Source of the DNA: Sisyra terminalis
Taxonomy: Eukaryota; Arthropoda; Insecta; Neuroptera; Sisyridae
Reading direction: 5' to 3'
Assembly: GCA_958496175.1 (NCBI GenBank)
Contig: OY292276.1
Location: forward strand, 32,198,449 to 32,262,448
Length of the DNA stretch: 64,000 nt
Shown in pieces: positions 1 to 12,444 of the stretch; position 1 is the stretch's first letter, and each line of letters begins with the position of its first letter. The notes under the pieces were generated by a model. That model searched no databases, was not told the origin of the DNA, and saw nothing but the letters and a program-made list of their open reading frames with translations. The translations under genes and the position numbers were made by a program.

Positions 1-594
1 AGGTCAATGTGATAAATAATATAAATAAGAAAGAAAAACTTTTGATGTTTGGGGGAAAAATATTTATTTATACATATGGTGGTGAAAGAAGTTATTGAAT
101 TTTTATTTATTTATTTACTATGGCACAAACAAACGAAAAGTACAAAATTTCGAAAACTTGTATTTTCTTTATTTTACTTAAATTATTAATTTCAAAAATC
201 ATAATTTTATTATAGAACAAGATTTCTTAGTTATACAAGATTTTTTTGATTTTTTTTCAGTACAAATCATTGGATAAGTGCTTGTCAAACTTTGAGATGC
301 CAATCATCGAAAAGAGAAACGTATATATGTATAACTATTTATTGTATATGTATATATGTTCTTATGTATCACTACCATCGCAATCTACTTCGAATTCGTA
401 ACAAAAAAATTTTTCGTCAAAAAAATCGTGGGTTAACCATCGTTGATTTTTCACGAAATTCGTCAAATTTCAAAAAAAAAAATACGATACTAATCGAAAT
501 ATAGGTCCGTCAATACATGATGTGTAAATTTTTCCGAAAACAAAGCCCGTTTAAGGGACGAAATCGACCATCAAAGTTTCAGAAGAAATAAACT
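1..594. other. AT-rich non-coding stretch
   Basis: Low-complexity A/T-rich sequence with T- and A-runs. The only frame of note (292-504) is rich in Tyr, Ile and Cys codons, as expected from random AT-rich DNA. No domain, tRNA or repeat could be recognised. Confidence 0.6.
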
Positions 595-595
595 A

Positions 596-1450
596 AGTGC
601 ATCAAGTTAATAGTACACTTTTGGGATTTGGACATAATAACTACGAAATATTTTGGTGCTTTTTGCCGTTCAAGAGATGTGGAAAAAAAATTGTCGCTCG
701 CTTATTTTCTAGCAAAACCATATGTAGTGCTAACTTGACGTTAAGAGCTTTTCTGCAATTATTAAAAAAAAAAAAAAAATTTCGCCATAAACTGATGTTT
801 TTTTGGCGCTCGAGAGCTTAGAAAGAAAAAAAGTGTTACTTGTAAATTTTTGTAAAGTTTTGATTTTTAAAGTTATGGAAAATTCAATATTTAAAAAATA
901 ACCCAGATTGAGCTTTTTCCTCAAATGGTTTTTCCGTGAAAATATACAAGCGTTATTTCTTTTTCTTTCATAATTCTCGAGCAACAAAAAAACCAATAAA
1001 TGGTATGAAAAAAAATTTGAAGTTTTTATATTTGGGAAATGACTCAAAATGAGCTCTTTCTTCAAATGGCTTTTTCTGGCAAAATATGCAAGCAATGATT
1101 TTTTTTTTCGAAACTCCCAAACGACGAAAAAACATCAACTAATGGCGCAAAAAATTTTTCGAATTTTCAATATTTGGAAAATAAACCAAATCAAGCTTTT
1201 TCTTTAAATGGCTTTTTCTGGGAAAATATTCAAGTGTCAAAAATCAAAAATCAATTTATGACGCAAAAAAAAATCGAAATTTTAATATTTATAGGAAAGC
1301 TCTAAAAGTCAAGTTAGCACTACATAGGGTTTTCCTGGAAAATATGCGAGCGACAAATTTTTTCCACAACTCTTGAACGACAAAAAGCACCAAAATATTC
1401 CGTAGTTATTATTTCCAAATTCCAAAAGTGAAGTGCTAACTTGATGGACC
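596..1450. mobile_element. Foldback element F1 with internal tandem monomers
   Basis: The left arm (about 596-753) matches the reverse complement of the right arm (about 1294-1450) over about 155 bp with few differences. Both contain the phrase for 'ttttggtgctttttg' and end in a 'catcaagtta' terminus. The interior (about 886-1290) holds three diverged monomers of roughly 140 bp, each with a Ttcaaatggytttttc-like core. The right arm is itself a related monomer in the same orientation, and the left part is inverted. No transposase is present, so this is a non-autonomous foldback or MITE-like element. The class is unknown. Confidence 0.7.
886..1290 (+). repeat. Degenerate ~140-bp tandem monomers
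   Basis: Three successive units begin near 886, 1028 and 1168. Each has an 'aatatttgg(a)aaataa' start, a 'caaatggctttttctgg' middle and an 'aacgacgaaaaaac'-like end. They lie inside foldback F1, and its right arm is a fourth related unit. Confidence 0.6.
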
Positions 1451-2190
1451 TAAATAAAACAAGAAATTTGCTTCCTTGTAATATTTAGCGTTGGGCTTTC
1501 CGCTAATAACGGAGCTGGTTGTAAGTGGAAAATGTTAACGAGCTAGTGTGCTAGATTTTACTTTTAGAATGTGTATTATTTTTCGTGGTTAATTATCTTC
1601 GCCATTTTCTATCTTCAACTCATAGCTAGCTCAATCGCATTGTGTAAAATATTTTTATAGCACTCACAAACACTTTAGTCGGTAAAAAAAGACACAATAG
1701 AATCAATCATTCATTAAAATACATTTCACGTGTATTTGCAATTAATTAAACCAAAGTTATAAATAAGAGCGTTTCGTAATTACCACAAAACTTTTCCAAC
1801 CAAACAGATTCACTGCACCGTGATTTTTAGATCTACTTTGAAAATTAGTTGATTGCGTATTCCAACTTCTCGAAAAATTCTCAATTAGTTTTTGAAATTG
1901 GAAATAGTTGGTATTTTAATAAGTCAAAAATATCGATAATTTCAGATTCAAAATAATGATGTTTCAAAAACACTAAAGTTTTATTTTAATTCCAAGCCAA
2001 ACTACAGATGGAAAGAAGAGTTTTTGAAAGGTCCCTCTTTAAAATCTTCTTATCGCACTTTTAGAATTTAAAAAGCAAGTATGACCTTAACCTTAACAAT
2101 TAATTATTACGTATAATAGAATAGATGTAATGACAGTAACTAAAAATCAAGTTTGTATTTATTTTTTAAAACTTCAGGAAAAGTCAGGAA
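1451..2190. other. Unassigned non-coding DNA
   Basis: A mixed AT-rich sequence without a recognised repeat or reading frame. The part 1480-1680 is slightly richer in G+C than its surroundings. Confidence 0.5.
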
Positions 2191-2694
2191 ATGCAAAACA
2201 CGGATTTATTTATTTTTATTTTTTTTGAAAATCGTGCGATTGATGATTATCATGATAACAAAGGATCAAATTTCGGAACAACAATCAGAGCAAATGACGT
2301 CATAATAGAGTATAGAATAGCATTGAAACATGGCGTACAAGATGTGGTGATGAGGATAGCTCAGTCAAGAGGCCTGATATCAGTATTAATTGCATTACTA
2401 CTTCATTCTTTTTTACGTTTGGAACGTACAAACAAGCACCTACGTTTGATACAAAAAATGTTTAAAACGTTCAATATACTCCAGGATAATATTTATGCAA
2501 CGTATGTTGACAATGGAAATGTTGGCATCGCCGAATTTAACAGAATCATAAGGAAATGTAACATTGAAAAATACAGAGAACCTTTAAATAGGAAAAATTC
2601 AAACAAATTCTTTCGGACTTCGGGCTTCTTTTTCGGTCTATCATCGATGAGAGATAAACTTCCAAATGGCGTGTATTTTAAATTTGAAAACTAA
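2191..2694 (+). other. Unrecognised 167-codon open frame, partly repeat-derived
   Basis: An uninterrupted frame from ATG to TAA of 167 codons, which is long for DNA this rich in A+T. The product matches no family I know. Its first ~65 codons (2195-2390) are a diverged inverted copy of the sequence at 31468-31685, which is not open in the matching frame, so that part is dispersed-repeat DNA. The remaining ~100 codons have a plausible mixed composition with Arg, Lys and Asn but no motif, signal peptide or membrane segment I can name. It could be chance, a remnant of a mobile-element protein, or an exon. I favour chance or remnant. Confidence 0.2.
2195..2390 (+). repeat. Dispersed repeat R-B, copy 1
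   Basis: Shares with the reverse complement of 31468-31685 the ordered blocks 'caatcagagcaaatgacgtc' (one difference), 'atagctcagtcaa' and 'ggcctgatatca'. The spacing is similar, so this is a diverged interspersed repeat rather than chance. Confidence 0.6.
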
Positions 2695-2699
2695 AATGT

Positions 2700-5600
2700 C
2701 AATTATTCCTACTAAGCTTATAGCTTTTACAGAAAAGTGTGATTTTTCGTAAGCACTATATTCCCTGTGTTCCTAAGAATGCATCTTAAGAACGGCAATA
2801 GTAAAAACAAAATGGCTTTATTATATAAATAGGTGGACGGGAAAATAAAAATTACAAAGAATCACTTTTTGCTTATTGAGTACGGAACCCAAAAACATTA
2901 CTCAAATAATATTATCCTTTAATTTTTAAGAAACTGATAAATATTAATATCAATTACAGTCCCTAATCAAAAAATTACAACCATTTGCAATTTTTTTGCA
3001 ATATACCATAATTTTTTGGTGCAACAATGAATGAAAATCAATATTTAAAAAAAAAACTATTTTTTTAAGTATCTATTTTAGTTATATAAAAAATAAAGAA
3101 TAGTAAGATAAAAAAAGGAAAAATAATCACTTTTTATTAAATCCTAATTTTCCTCGATTAGGTTACTCTTTAAACCTAAATTTTAATGATAATCTATGGA
3201 AAACCATAAAAAATTAATAAATCCGTCCCTAAGCCTTTCTCTAAATAAATTTAAACCAAAACTTTGGAAACTTAGGAAAACGACCTAAAAATTATAACGA
3301 TGTGTTCCAAATACATCAGCAGAGCTGTAATGAAAATTGGAGATGATATAATAAAGCACTTACGTTTTCGTGTAAATAAATACTAACAATAAGAAATAAA
3401 TTTAATCAATGGTTAAAAAAATCTTTCAAATTTTCTCTCTGTATAAATTTTTTTTGGTATATTGTTATTGGATTACTAAAAATATATTTGTATTTGTAAT
3501 TTTATGTTATTGGACTGTATTTTGAAATATTGATACTTCAATGTATGTACATATAAATATCTATAGGTGCAAGTGTGCAAGGTTAGTTAATGACTTTAAG
3601 GTAGCTTCACTAATTATGTCTTCAAAATCAATTATAGGAAAATAATAGAATGAAAATGAGAGTAAAAAAGAATTTTTATTTGAAAAGTTGTCAAACCATG
3701 ATTCCCAGGGATGTTAATTTTTCTCATTGTAAATATATCTACAATGTTTATATACAAAAACTCAATGAAAGAGCTTCAAAGCTCACTTGAAGTATTTGAA
3801 TGCAATTTCAACTTAGAGATAATATGCTTTTTTGAATCTAGGTCATTACGCCGCGTATAAATTCATTCTTTTAGCAACTAAACGGAACAGAAGTGAAAAA
3901 GTCGTCCACAACAAAAATCTTGACATTTAATTTACCGAACAACAAGTGAGGAAAATGGTGCAGCTTAAAAAGTACATTACGGAAAAAAAAGACTGTAAAC
4001 TTAGTCCAATGCAAATTTAGTCTCAAATGGTAATTTGTACTAATATGAATAAAATAGCGAACGAAGTAAAGTTGGTGAAAGTCACAACCCAGGTCTACAC
4101 TCTGGATCTTTAGGTGATGGTAATAAATGAAAAAATCAAGAATTTTCATTAAAGCGAAAATAATAAGGAAGACGCGGTCCATACTTTACGTGTTTCTTGC
4201 TATAGAATAAAACAGGGGTTAGCCCAAGGCAACATAATGGAAACGAGGGTGTGAGAGATGAAAACTCGTCTTTCCGTGAGATATTTTACCGAAAACAATC
4301 CAAATTTTTTTACCGACTCACATTTAACTTGGTACGTCGTTCTGTACTAAACACGTTCCGAGTAATATTCGTCTTCCTGGCAGCCGTTCTTCATAATAAC
4401 TTTTCGCATTGTCTGGCAAAATGTATGAATGTCTATGTGGAATAATCAGTGGAATAAAGAAGGAAAGATGCCATAAATTTAACGTGTTTAACAACGATGT
4501 AACTACCCCACAAACGGGGTTAGATTAATATTATTTTTAGTTCAGAGATTAGCCAAAGTTAAGTTTCGCATGCAAAAAGAGGTGGCGCCATTGGCAGAGA
4601 AAATAGTCACTCGTTCCATAAGCGTTTTTGCACACCTGTGCTGCCTTGTTAAACGAACACCGAATAAAACAGCGAGTTTCTCTAACCAAATCTTCTTTTT
4701 AAAAAATCCAAAAAAAAAGCCTTCTAAATTCATATCCGAAGGAAAGTATTTTCTTTTGTAGCTTTTCTTATTTTCTTCTAAAAAAATACAATAAATATTC
4801 TCTTTGACTCATGTCTATCATTCCGTGACAGATTTCGTAAGTAACGTTTGAATTATCTCTATAAAATTCGCACATGAACACATTTTCCACTATAAAGTTT
4901 TCCATTTTCTTTTTCCTATGTTTTTGTCACTCACTGTTCTCCTCGTTTTGTTTCGTCTAAAAACACAAACAAAATTCAAAAAGTCGTAATCGCAAGGCGA
5001 TAAACGTACCAAATGTAATTCACACTTCAGCACTTCATTGTGAAAAAGAAAATGAAGACGTCATCATTATGGATAGAAAAAACAGATGGAAATACTTCGA
5101 AATGAAAACGGAAACAAGTATCAATAAATGTGTCATTTGTGAGGTTTTTTAGTCTTTGAAATATGAGAAAAAAATCTTTCTATTAAACATAATGACTTCC
5201 ATATTTACCAAAGTCCATTTAAAAAATTGAAATTAGTTAAAGTTATCAAATTGTAAACAGCTACTTATTGGCTCATATAGAACAGTATCCACTTAATTTA
5301 TTCTTTCTCAGTTATATTATCATTATAATGACAAGTTTTATTGAATGTCCCGAGTAATGCTTTTCCAAAATATTACCAGGTTATTCGCATTCATAGGGAA
5401 TATTTTTCAATATTTTTTAATAAGAATATTACATTGAAATATTATTTTGCAGAGTTACACACTAACTGATGAGTATTAAGCTATCAGAAAAAAAAACTAT
5501 CGTACAAATTCACTTTCAATTTGACTATTTGCGCAATTAATATATGATAAGTATTTAAAAGACCAGTTAAAAGTCAAAAGAGTATAAAGTCCCCGAAAAT

Positions 5601-6950
5601 CATAAAAAACGAAAGTTTTTTTTTTCTAATGAACAGGAGGTTCACCCGAATTATAGCATTCACATCAAAGAGTTGCGTGAATCCCTGTGAAACCCCAGAA
5701 AAGCATCCCTGAATGTCCCAAATAAAAACAGACACAAAGAAGGATCAAAAATTTCACCTCTTTTTGACCAAAAAATTGGATGTAGAAAAATTGATTGTAA
5801 TGTAGACTGTATGATAGACACAATTTGAATTTCCGCATATTTCCCATTTAGTAGTAGTTTTGATTTTTTTTCAAATAATAATTATCTATTGTTTCGTCCT
5901 TTCTTAAAAACTTCCTAAGTAAGAAAATATAAAACTTTGATTTTTATTGTTCGAAAGATCCCAAATTTTCATAGTTACATTTGAGTTTTCAATTTTCTGT
6001 CAATTATCTGAGTATTATCTACTTTTTGTAAGCGGCAAAAATGGAATCAAATTACATTTTTTCGCGAACTTTGAACAGTTTATACTGTAAATACTGTATG
6101 AAATATATTTTAGTCTAATTTATGAAGTATAGGCTGCAAAATCTAACTTTAAACAAACATTTTAAGCCAAAATTCAAACAAAATACATTTATAGCGTATG
6201 GTTTAGAGATACGTATTTTAATTGCCAAGCAATTTCATCAGTGAACAACAAGTAGTAATAGATCTCACTGCCACTTGTTACATCATCGTGACATCACATA
6301 GCAGTTCTGTAAAAATTGTAATTATTTTCCTTTTTCAATAAACCAACTTGACATAAATTTGTGTGGTCAAACTTCTTCTACGACACTATAAATTTACTAT
6401 GCGCTTTCTTTTCCAGCGCTCTCCATAGTTTTCACAAGGAAATTCAATTTGATTGGAAAAGGGAAGTTCAGAAAATTAGGTAACAGTTTTTTAGGATTCC
6501 AGGAATGTGCCGTTTAATAAAATAAGACATCAAATTGTAATTGAATCTCCAGTTGAAAATTGAATGCAACAAAGAAATAAAAATAATAAAGTTTTTTTTT
6601 TTTTTGTAGACATAGTTCCCCAATTTTTAATTTATTTTTCATAAAATCTTTAACATTAAGAAATATATAATAGGTTTAAAAGTTTATCATTTTTTTTAGT
6701 TTTTAATCAAAGAAAAAAAATTACACCAGAATAAAAATAAAATTACATCAGAATAAACAATTAACCAAAAATAATTTTATAATTCATATAAAACAGAAAA
6801 ATTGTCTTTAGGAAAATGTTTGATGAAATAAATTTTCGACTTTTTGTCAGCTCTTCAACCGCACGCCATTTTAAAAAACAAAAAAAAAAACAATTATTTA
6901 AAAATTACAAAAAATGAATAACTAAACCAATAACTGAAAACTACTAAACG
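2700..6950. other. Long non-coding stretch without a recognised element
   Basis: About 4.2 kb of AT-rich sequence. Short frames at 3871-4182 (minus), 4251-4445, 4542-4761 and 5665-5847 are open on one or both strands but show no motif. The section 4180-4730 is richer in G+C and not obviously repetitive, so it could be a conserved non-coding element. Nothing else can be supported. Confidence 0.5.
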
Positions 6951-6952
6951 AG

Positions 6953-7050
6953 CCTACTGGTGGCCGAATGGTGAAGTTGGCCGCTCCAAAACCGGTAAGT
7001 ATTGGGATCGCTCCTCGTTTCGAGCAAACTCGAGAAGAGATAGACAAGGC
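6953..7050 (+). repeat. SINE family S, copy 1 (head only)
   Basis: The tRNA-like head with A box (tggccgaatgg) and the 'ccgctccaaaaccggtaag' segment are clear. The B-box region is damaged and the usual body ending in 'gagtcgctaaag' is missing, replaced by unrelated sequence. Confidence 0.6.
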
Positions 7051-9009
7051 TTTCTATTTATCCTGAACAACCTGTATAATATTGACCTTCAATCATAATT
7101 TAATACGTCTTAAACCCTTTTTCGTACCTAATATTTCTTTCAAATAAATCTTTTAAAAATACCCTTGAAAAAGGGATGATTAAAATTAATGAACGGTAAA
7201 TTATGGTCTTATGGCAATAAATTTTCCAACAAAATAATTATCAAATGGACGGTACTAACAGCCTTTTTGTTGTTAAGGAAAATCAATAAATTCATACGTA
7301 AATGAAATTCGGAACAAATAGGGAAGCAGGGGGGATATTTTATATATCTAATTTTAAAATACGTCATTGGAAATTGATTACAATCGATTTATTAAAATGT
7401 CAATCAAGAAAATTAGATTTTTGTATCTCTTCTTTCTTTTTTTTATCAAATAAATGGATATATTTTTCAAATCTATTCCTGTTTTGATTTTGGAGCGACA
7501 TTATAAAAGTTTGGAAAAGTTTAATGCGAATTCAAGTTATAAACAGGATGACAGTATAGCAGGGGTGGGTGAGGGTTAGAAGCCATCAACTTGAAATTGT
7601 CAAATAAGCTCATTTAGTCAATTTTTTGATCGGACTTGAGATGAGGTTGTCTCGTTTTTGTGTGTTTTGTTTTCTCTTCTGTTCACCCTCGTCTTCAAAC
7701 ACAAAAACTTTTGGTTTGAAATAAAAAGATTAATTTCTTAACTATTTTTCGTATTTGGTTTACGATCAAAGAAACTTTCATTTTGCTTTTTATCAATATT
7801 TTTAATTTTATTTCGGGAAAACGAAAAACATTTTTTTCAGGTAATAATTTAATTTTGCTCAGAACAAAATAAGACATACTTATAAAAAATTGTACTATAA
7901 CAATTTATATATATTTTTTTTAAATATTTATTCATCATTTTACAATCTCCTTTATATACAAAGCAATGAGTAAAATACAATTCATTTTAATGATAAAATA
8001 ACATGCTTTAAACACAACGCTTAATTTTCAAAGAGGTCTAAATACAATATTTTTAAAAATTTAATTGAAAAACAACTTTTATCCTTTACATTTTTTCCAA
8101 ACCGTGGTTTTATCCTCTCAACTAACAGTTTTAAAGCTGTTCTACGCATACAACTTGTACCGCTAACACTGATTTTACACAAATGATGGTTAGAAAAGCA
8201 TTATACACTTAAGGAAAAAACAATAGCGTAAGCTCCTTTTCTTTTGAGCTTTTAACCACAATTATTCATAATTTTATATTAAAACAGTGCCACTGGTACG
8301 TAAATGAACCAAATCATATTATATTTTCTAGTACACCATCATAAAATGTTTGAGAATCACTCTTTTATATGACAGATTTTTGATATATTTTAGAGAAGTT
8401 ATTACGATATGATGAATTAATTTTTTTTAAACCTAAGAGCGATGTCAATTGCTAGATCACGAAAAATAAATATCTGGTCAAAGAACAATGTACTACAATG
8501 TCGATCACGAAAGGATTAGACGGCGCAGTGGGCTTTAGTGTCAGTGTTATACCAAGTATGAATATAAACACAATTTTTTTTTATATATTTGACAAAATGC
8601 TCCTTATTTTATAGGTAATAAAAAATTGATTACAGTGACACCCCCATTTCTTTTTTTCAATCTGAAATAGCAAAAATAATTTTATTTCTTCTTGTGATCT
8701 GTGGACATTTTCGGCTTGAAAGACAGGGATGGAGTAAAGAGAAATAATGCTTCACCTTATTAGACTCAGAAAAAAACCGAATGAAGAACACATTGGCTTT
8801 TTAAAACATGAGCACTCTATACTACATCTCTATGGTTTAAATAACAATGACAATTACGAACAACCAATGACAGCTGAGTACGCTCTAGGCCTTCTCGACA
8901 TTAATGCTATTAGTAGTCGAAACAATAACTAAGCCTATTCAAATTTTTATGGCCACAAAATGTAACAAATTCCCTTCCTCGTTTTCTCATCTCCGACGCG
9001 TATAAAAAA
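7051..9009. other. Non-coding stretch
   Basis: AT-rich with several short frames. One at 8747-8932 (61 codons) has a protein-like mix but no recognisable motif. No repeat shared with the rest of the window was seen. Confidence 0.45.
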
Positions 9010-9801
9010 CAATTATGGATATTGTAGATATACAATCGGAGACAAAAATACATAAAAATATAAATTCGTGAATACATCGTATAACGTACCATGAGGCTAA
9101 TAAATAGGTCGATATTAAAAAAAAATGTAAATAGTTTAAGGAAAAATCGAATATTCCACCACAATTTTTTTTTTAACAAAATAAGGAAAAATAAATAATA
9201 TAGAAAAATTTTAACTAACTTTTGAGACTGAATATGCCTTGATTTCAAGTTAACAGATCAAAATATTATTGATTGGAGGCTCATAAGTTATGGATGTAGA
9301 ATTTTTCAATATGATTAAATCAAAAATAATACATTAAATTAGTATGTTTTAAGACAATTATAACTAAAAAAAAAAATTAATAATTCAACAGTATATAAAA
9401 TAATCAAAACGTGATAACACTGTCGAATTTATAGTTTGGAAGCGTTGGTAGCTTAAATAAGTCTCACATAATAAGAGTGAGCATGCGTGACATGTAAAAA
9501 CATTTAAAAAAAAATTTTTTTGGCATATTTCATCCTTTTCCGCTTTATACTGTGTACTCATGAGTGTGACAAAGATAAATTAAGGGTTTCATATTTATCT
9601 AACCAAATGTACTAACTTATATTATATATAAGACGATGCGTCTCAACTGAAGACAGTTGCCGCACATTTTATACACTTATTAACCTATTAAATAAAAACC
9701 ACATTTTTGGTTGGTTTTTTATTTTTTTCTTAAAAATCGTGTAATGAAATCAAATAAACTTAACCAAAATTAGTTCTCTAAAGTTTGGGATGCCTGGTAC
9801 C
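9010..9801 (-). repeat. Unclassified ~0.8-kb dispersed repeat R-A, copy A
   Basis: Read on the minus strand it matches copies B (19805-20590) and C (about 32046-32835) in order. The shared blocks are 'taccaggca(t/a)cccaaa', 'taataagtgtata', 'gcggcaac', 'cgtcttatata', 'aaaggatgaaatatg', 'gttatcacgtt', 'gaattattaattt', 'tctacatccataactta' and 'tttttgtctccgattgtat'. No long open frame is conserved between copies and no terminal inverted repeats were seen. Confidence 0.75.
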
Positions 9802-11814
9802 TTTTTTTACTAATAAAAATGAATTTAGTCTGTTCGATTACAGATTTTCCATAAGATTGCGTGTAAAATCGTAGTATTTTTAATTTTTTTCCCTAATTTT
9901 TTGATTTTCTGGTAGAATTTTCTCATATCTTCATAACATACTACTAAATGTAACCTTAACAAAAATTTTTGGTCTCAGTTATTCATCCCAGAAAAAAAAA
10001 CTGTTGTCCAGTTGTATTTTATTTTTAATTGGTCCGTATTTACCACGTAGTTTATAATTGATCTTTAAGAATTAACTGTTATAAAATACCCAAGAAACAT
10101 TAAAGAAAGAAACGTGATATATTATTAATTAAAATAGACGTGCTCAATTTGAATGGAAGATAGACTAATTTTATTTAAATCTTTGACGATTTTAAAGTCT
10201 AAAAATTTTACAATAAAAGCGTAGTATTATGTGAGGAACACAATTACGTTTAATAGGTAAAAATATCACCCATCTCGTAATTAGGAGCAAATCCAATTAA
10301 AGTGGCTTTGTAAATGGAATCGAATGTTCTGTCAGTAAAGAAGTAATTTGATAAATTAACTAGAGAAATCCAATACAGTAATTACTTGCTGAATGCTTAT
10401 CAAATAGACACAAAACAGAAACAACAAATATTTGAATTACGAGAAACCTCAGATTGTCTTTAATTAACGTTAGTTGCATTCAGTGGTGACGTTACCTGGC
10501 ATTAATTCCTAGCTGGTGATCAAGGAAATGCAACGAGAAACTCATAGGTAGGCACCAATCTATCCAAATGACAATTCTGTTGTTCAGTTTTCATTCAGCC
10601 TCATTTAGTTGTACAGGATTTTGGATAATTAACGTTGCGATTTCATTCAAAATTTCGACGAATTGTTTGTGAAAAGCTTCGAAAGCTTCTGTTGCAGTGA
10701 AATTTGCAATAAATCTACATTCGTCTGAGTTTAATGCTTTAACCTTTTCAATATAAAGTGTGGAAACATTTTTTTTTTGCATTGGATAATGAAATATAAC
10801 TAGAGCGTGAATAATATCAAAAAAAATCTCAAATTTACACAGGAAGAGTACAGAAGTTAATTAAAATCTTTAGTGACAGATGAAGACCGACATTTTCAAT
10901 CTAGATTGACGGTAGGACAACGGTCCGTCAAGCATCCCATTCGCCCTGATAACACTTGAAAACGTACCACAAATCATTAATATTTTAATTTTTTCTTATG
11001 CATAAATTAACGATTGAGGTCACCAATTTTTCTCATTTATTTTGCTCGTTGTATAGATTTTTCCCCTTAAATGACATTTCATGTTATCTTGTTTTTAAAT
11101 ATATATATTCTATTACTATATTATATTCAACAACACAAAGTGTTTAAGATAAAACTTTGCATGACGTCGTTTTGTCGGCCTTGATGTGGAGGGTCGTAAA
11201 AATTTTCCATCGCCCAGAGCACAATTTAATTATCCGAAAATTCCACTTTTTCGCATCAACTCATTTGCATTTACGGCTCGTTCCTTACAGCTTCCAACAC
11301 CCTTGTTTTATTGCTAATTCATAGATTTCCCGATCTGATTAAGAGAAACTGATGTAAGTCTTAATTTAACAAAATTAACTCATTTAACATTTTCTAGTAA
11401 TTACCTTTATATTTATGAATTTGAAAATTAAATATGAGCCATGAAAATTATTCCTTTAAAGTAAAATCAATAAAATAGACGGGAAAATAATTAAAGCGAA
11501 AATTGCAATAATATACCGTTATAGATTATTGCAGTGCGGAACCTGAACCAAGATTTTATAATTTTTACGATGTAACATCGTAAATTGTATGTAACAAATA
11601 TAACTACTATGACTACTTTAAATGGTACCCGTTCTTATACACTTTAATACAAATTACGATATTTAAATTAGTAAACATAGTTGGTAAAGTAGATTTTTTC
11701 TAATCAATATTTTTTTTTACTCATAAATAAAAAAATCATAATATATGCTACAAACAATGAGGCCTATTAAATATTATAAATAGCCATGTTGTTTAAGTCC
11801 TTGTCTTTTTAAAT
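9802..11814. other. Non-coding stretch with one candidate coding fragment
   Basis: Mostly AT-rich with no recognised element apart from the frame at 10591-10782. The section 11160-11300 is richer in G+C and includes an 'atttgcat' octamer of the POU-site type, so it may be regulatory, but this is speculative. Confidence 0.4.
10591..10782 (-). CDS. Candidate C-terminal coding fragment, unidentified
   Basis: A 63-codon frame on the minus strand. Its last ~45 residues look protein-like rather than random: they are rich in Glu, Ala, Phe and Asn and have an amphipathic, helix-like pattern before a TGA stop (ending PVQLNEAE). Several AG dinucleotides just upstream (before 'cattaaac' and before 'acgaatg') could act as splice acceptors, so it could be a terminal exon or a piece of a processed pseudogene. 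I do not recognise the family. No matching upstream exon is visible in the window. The first ~10 codons include an A-run and are probably not coding. Confidence 0.2.
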   Translation of the reverse strand: MQKKNVSTLYIEKVKALNSDECRFIANFTATEAFEAFHKQFVEILNEIATLIIQNPVQLNEAE

Positions 11815-12252
11815 ATAATAATTAAATTGTGGGCAATAGGGACGAAGCTTCTTATGGAATATTATTTATTTTATCGCCAACGTTTCGTCAGTCATTCCTG
11901 ACTTCTTCAGGGCTCTATAATTAAAATATATAACATTTAAAAATAGCACCACATTATTGTCAAAATTATAAATAAATAAATTACAGTTCATAAGTTTGAG
12001 TCGATATAAATCTTAGTTAATTAATGTGAAATCTAACAAAAAATAATTAAATTTCAATAACATTATTTAAATATTAACCAAAATTAAAAATTACTCCACA
12101 AATATCATAAAAATAAGCTGTAAAATGACCCTATTGATAGAACAACAAACCAAGAATACAATTTGGTATTGATAAATAATAAATTGTTTAAGAAACATTA
12201 TTGAAAAAATACAAACACTCATGGCTCAACACAGTTATGATAATAATAATCT

Positions 12253-12254
<2 letters not shown>

Positions 12255-12285
<31 letters not shown>
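12255..12285. repeat. (AT)n microsatellite
   Basis: Uninterrupted alternating T and A for about 30 bp in the centre of foldback F2, followed by TAT trinucleotides. Confidence 0.9.
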
Positions 12286-12288
<3 letters not shown>

Positions 12289-12414
12289 ATTATCTTTATT
12301 ATTATCTTATAGACTTATATCGACTAAAACTTATGAACTGTAATTTATTTATTTATAATTTTGACAGTAATGTGTCGCTATTTTTAAAATGTTATGTATT
12401 TTCATTATAGAGCC

Positions 12415-12444
12415 CTGAAGAAGTCAGGAATGACTGACGAAACG
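12415..12444 (+). other. Hammerhead-ribozyme-like core in F2 right arm
   Basis: CTGAAGA (12415-12421), one extra A, GTCA (12423-12426) pairing with TGAC (12435-12438), then GAAACG (12439-12444). The classical hammerhead core is CUGANGA, stem II, GAAA. The extra A before the stem departs from it. The same motif lies on the minus strand in the left arm (about 11881-11910). Helices I and III were not identified. Confidence 0.4.

Noticed and set aside
8747..8932. 61-codon frame with a protein-like mix of residues
   Set aside because: No motif, no homologue recognised, and short enough to be chance.
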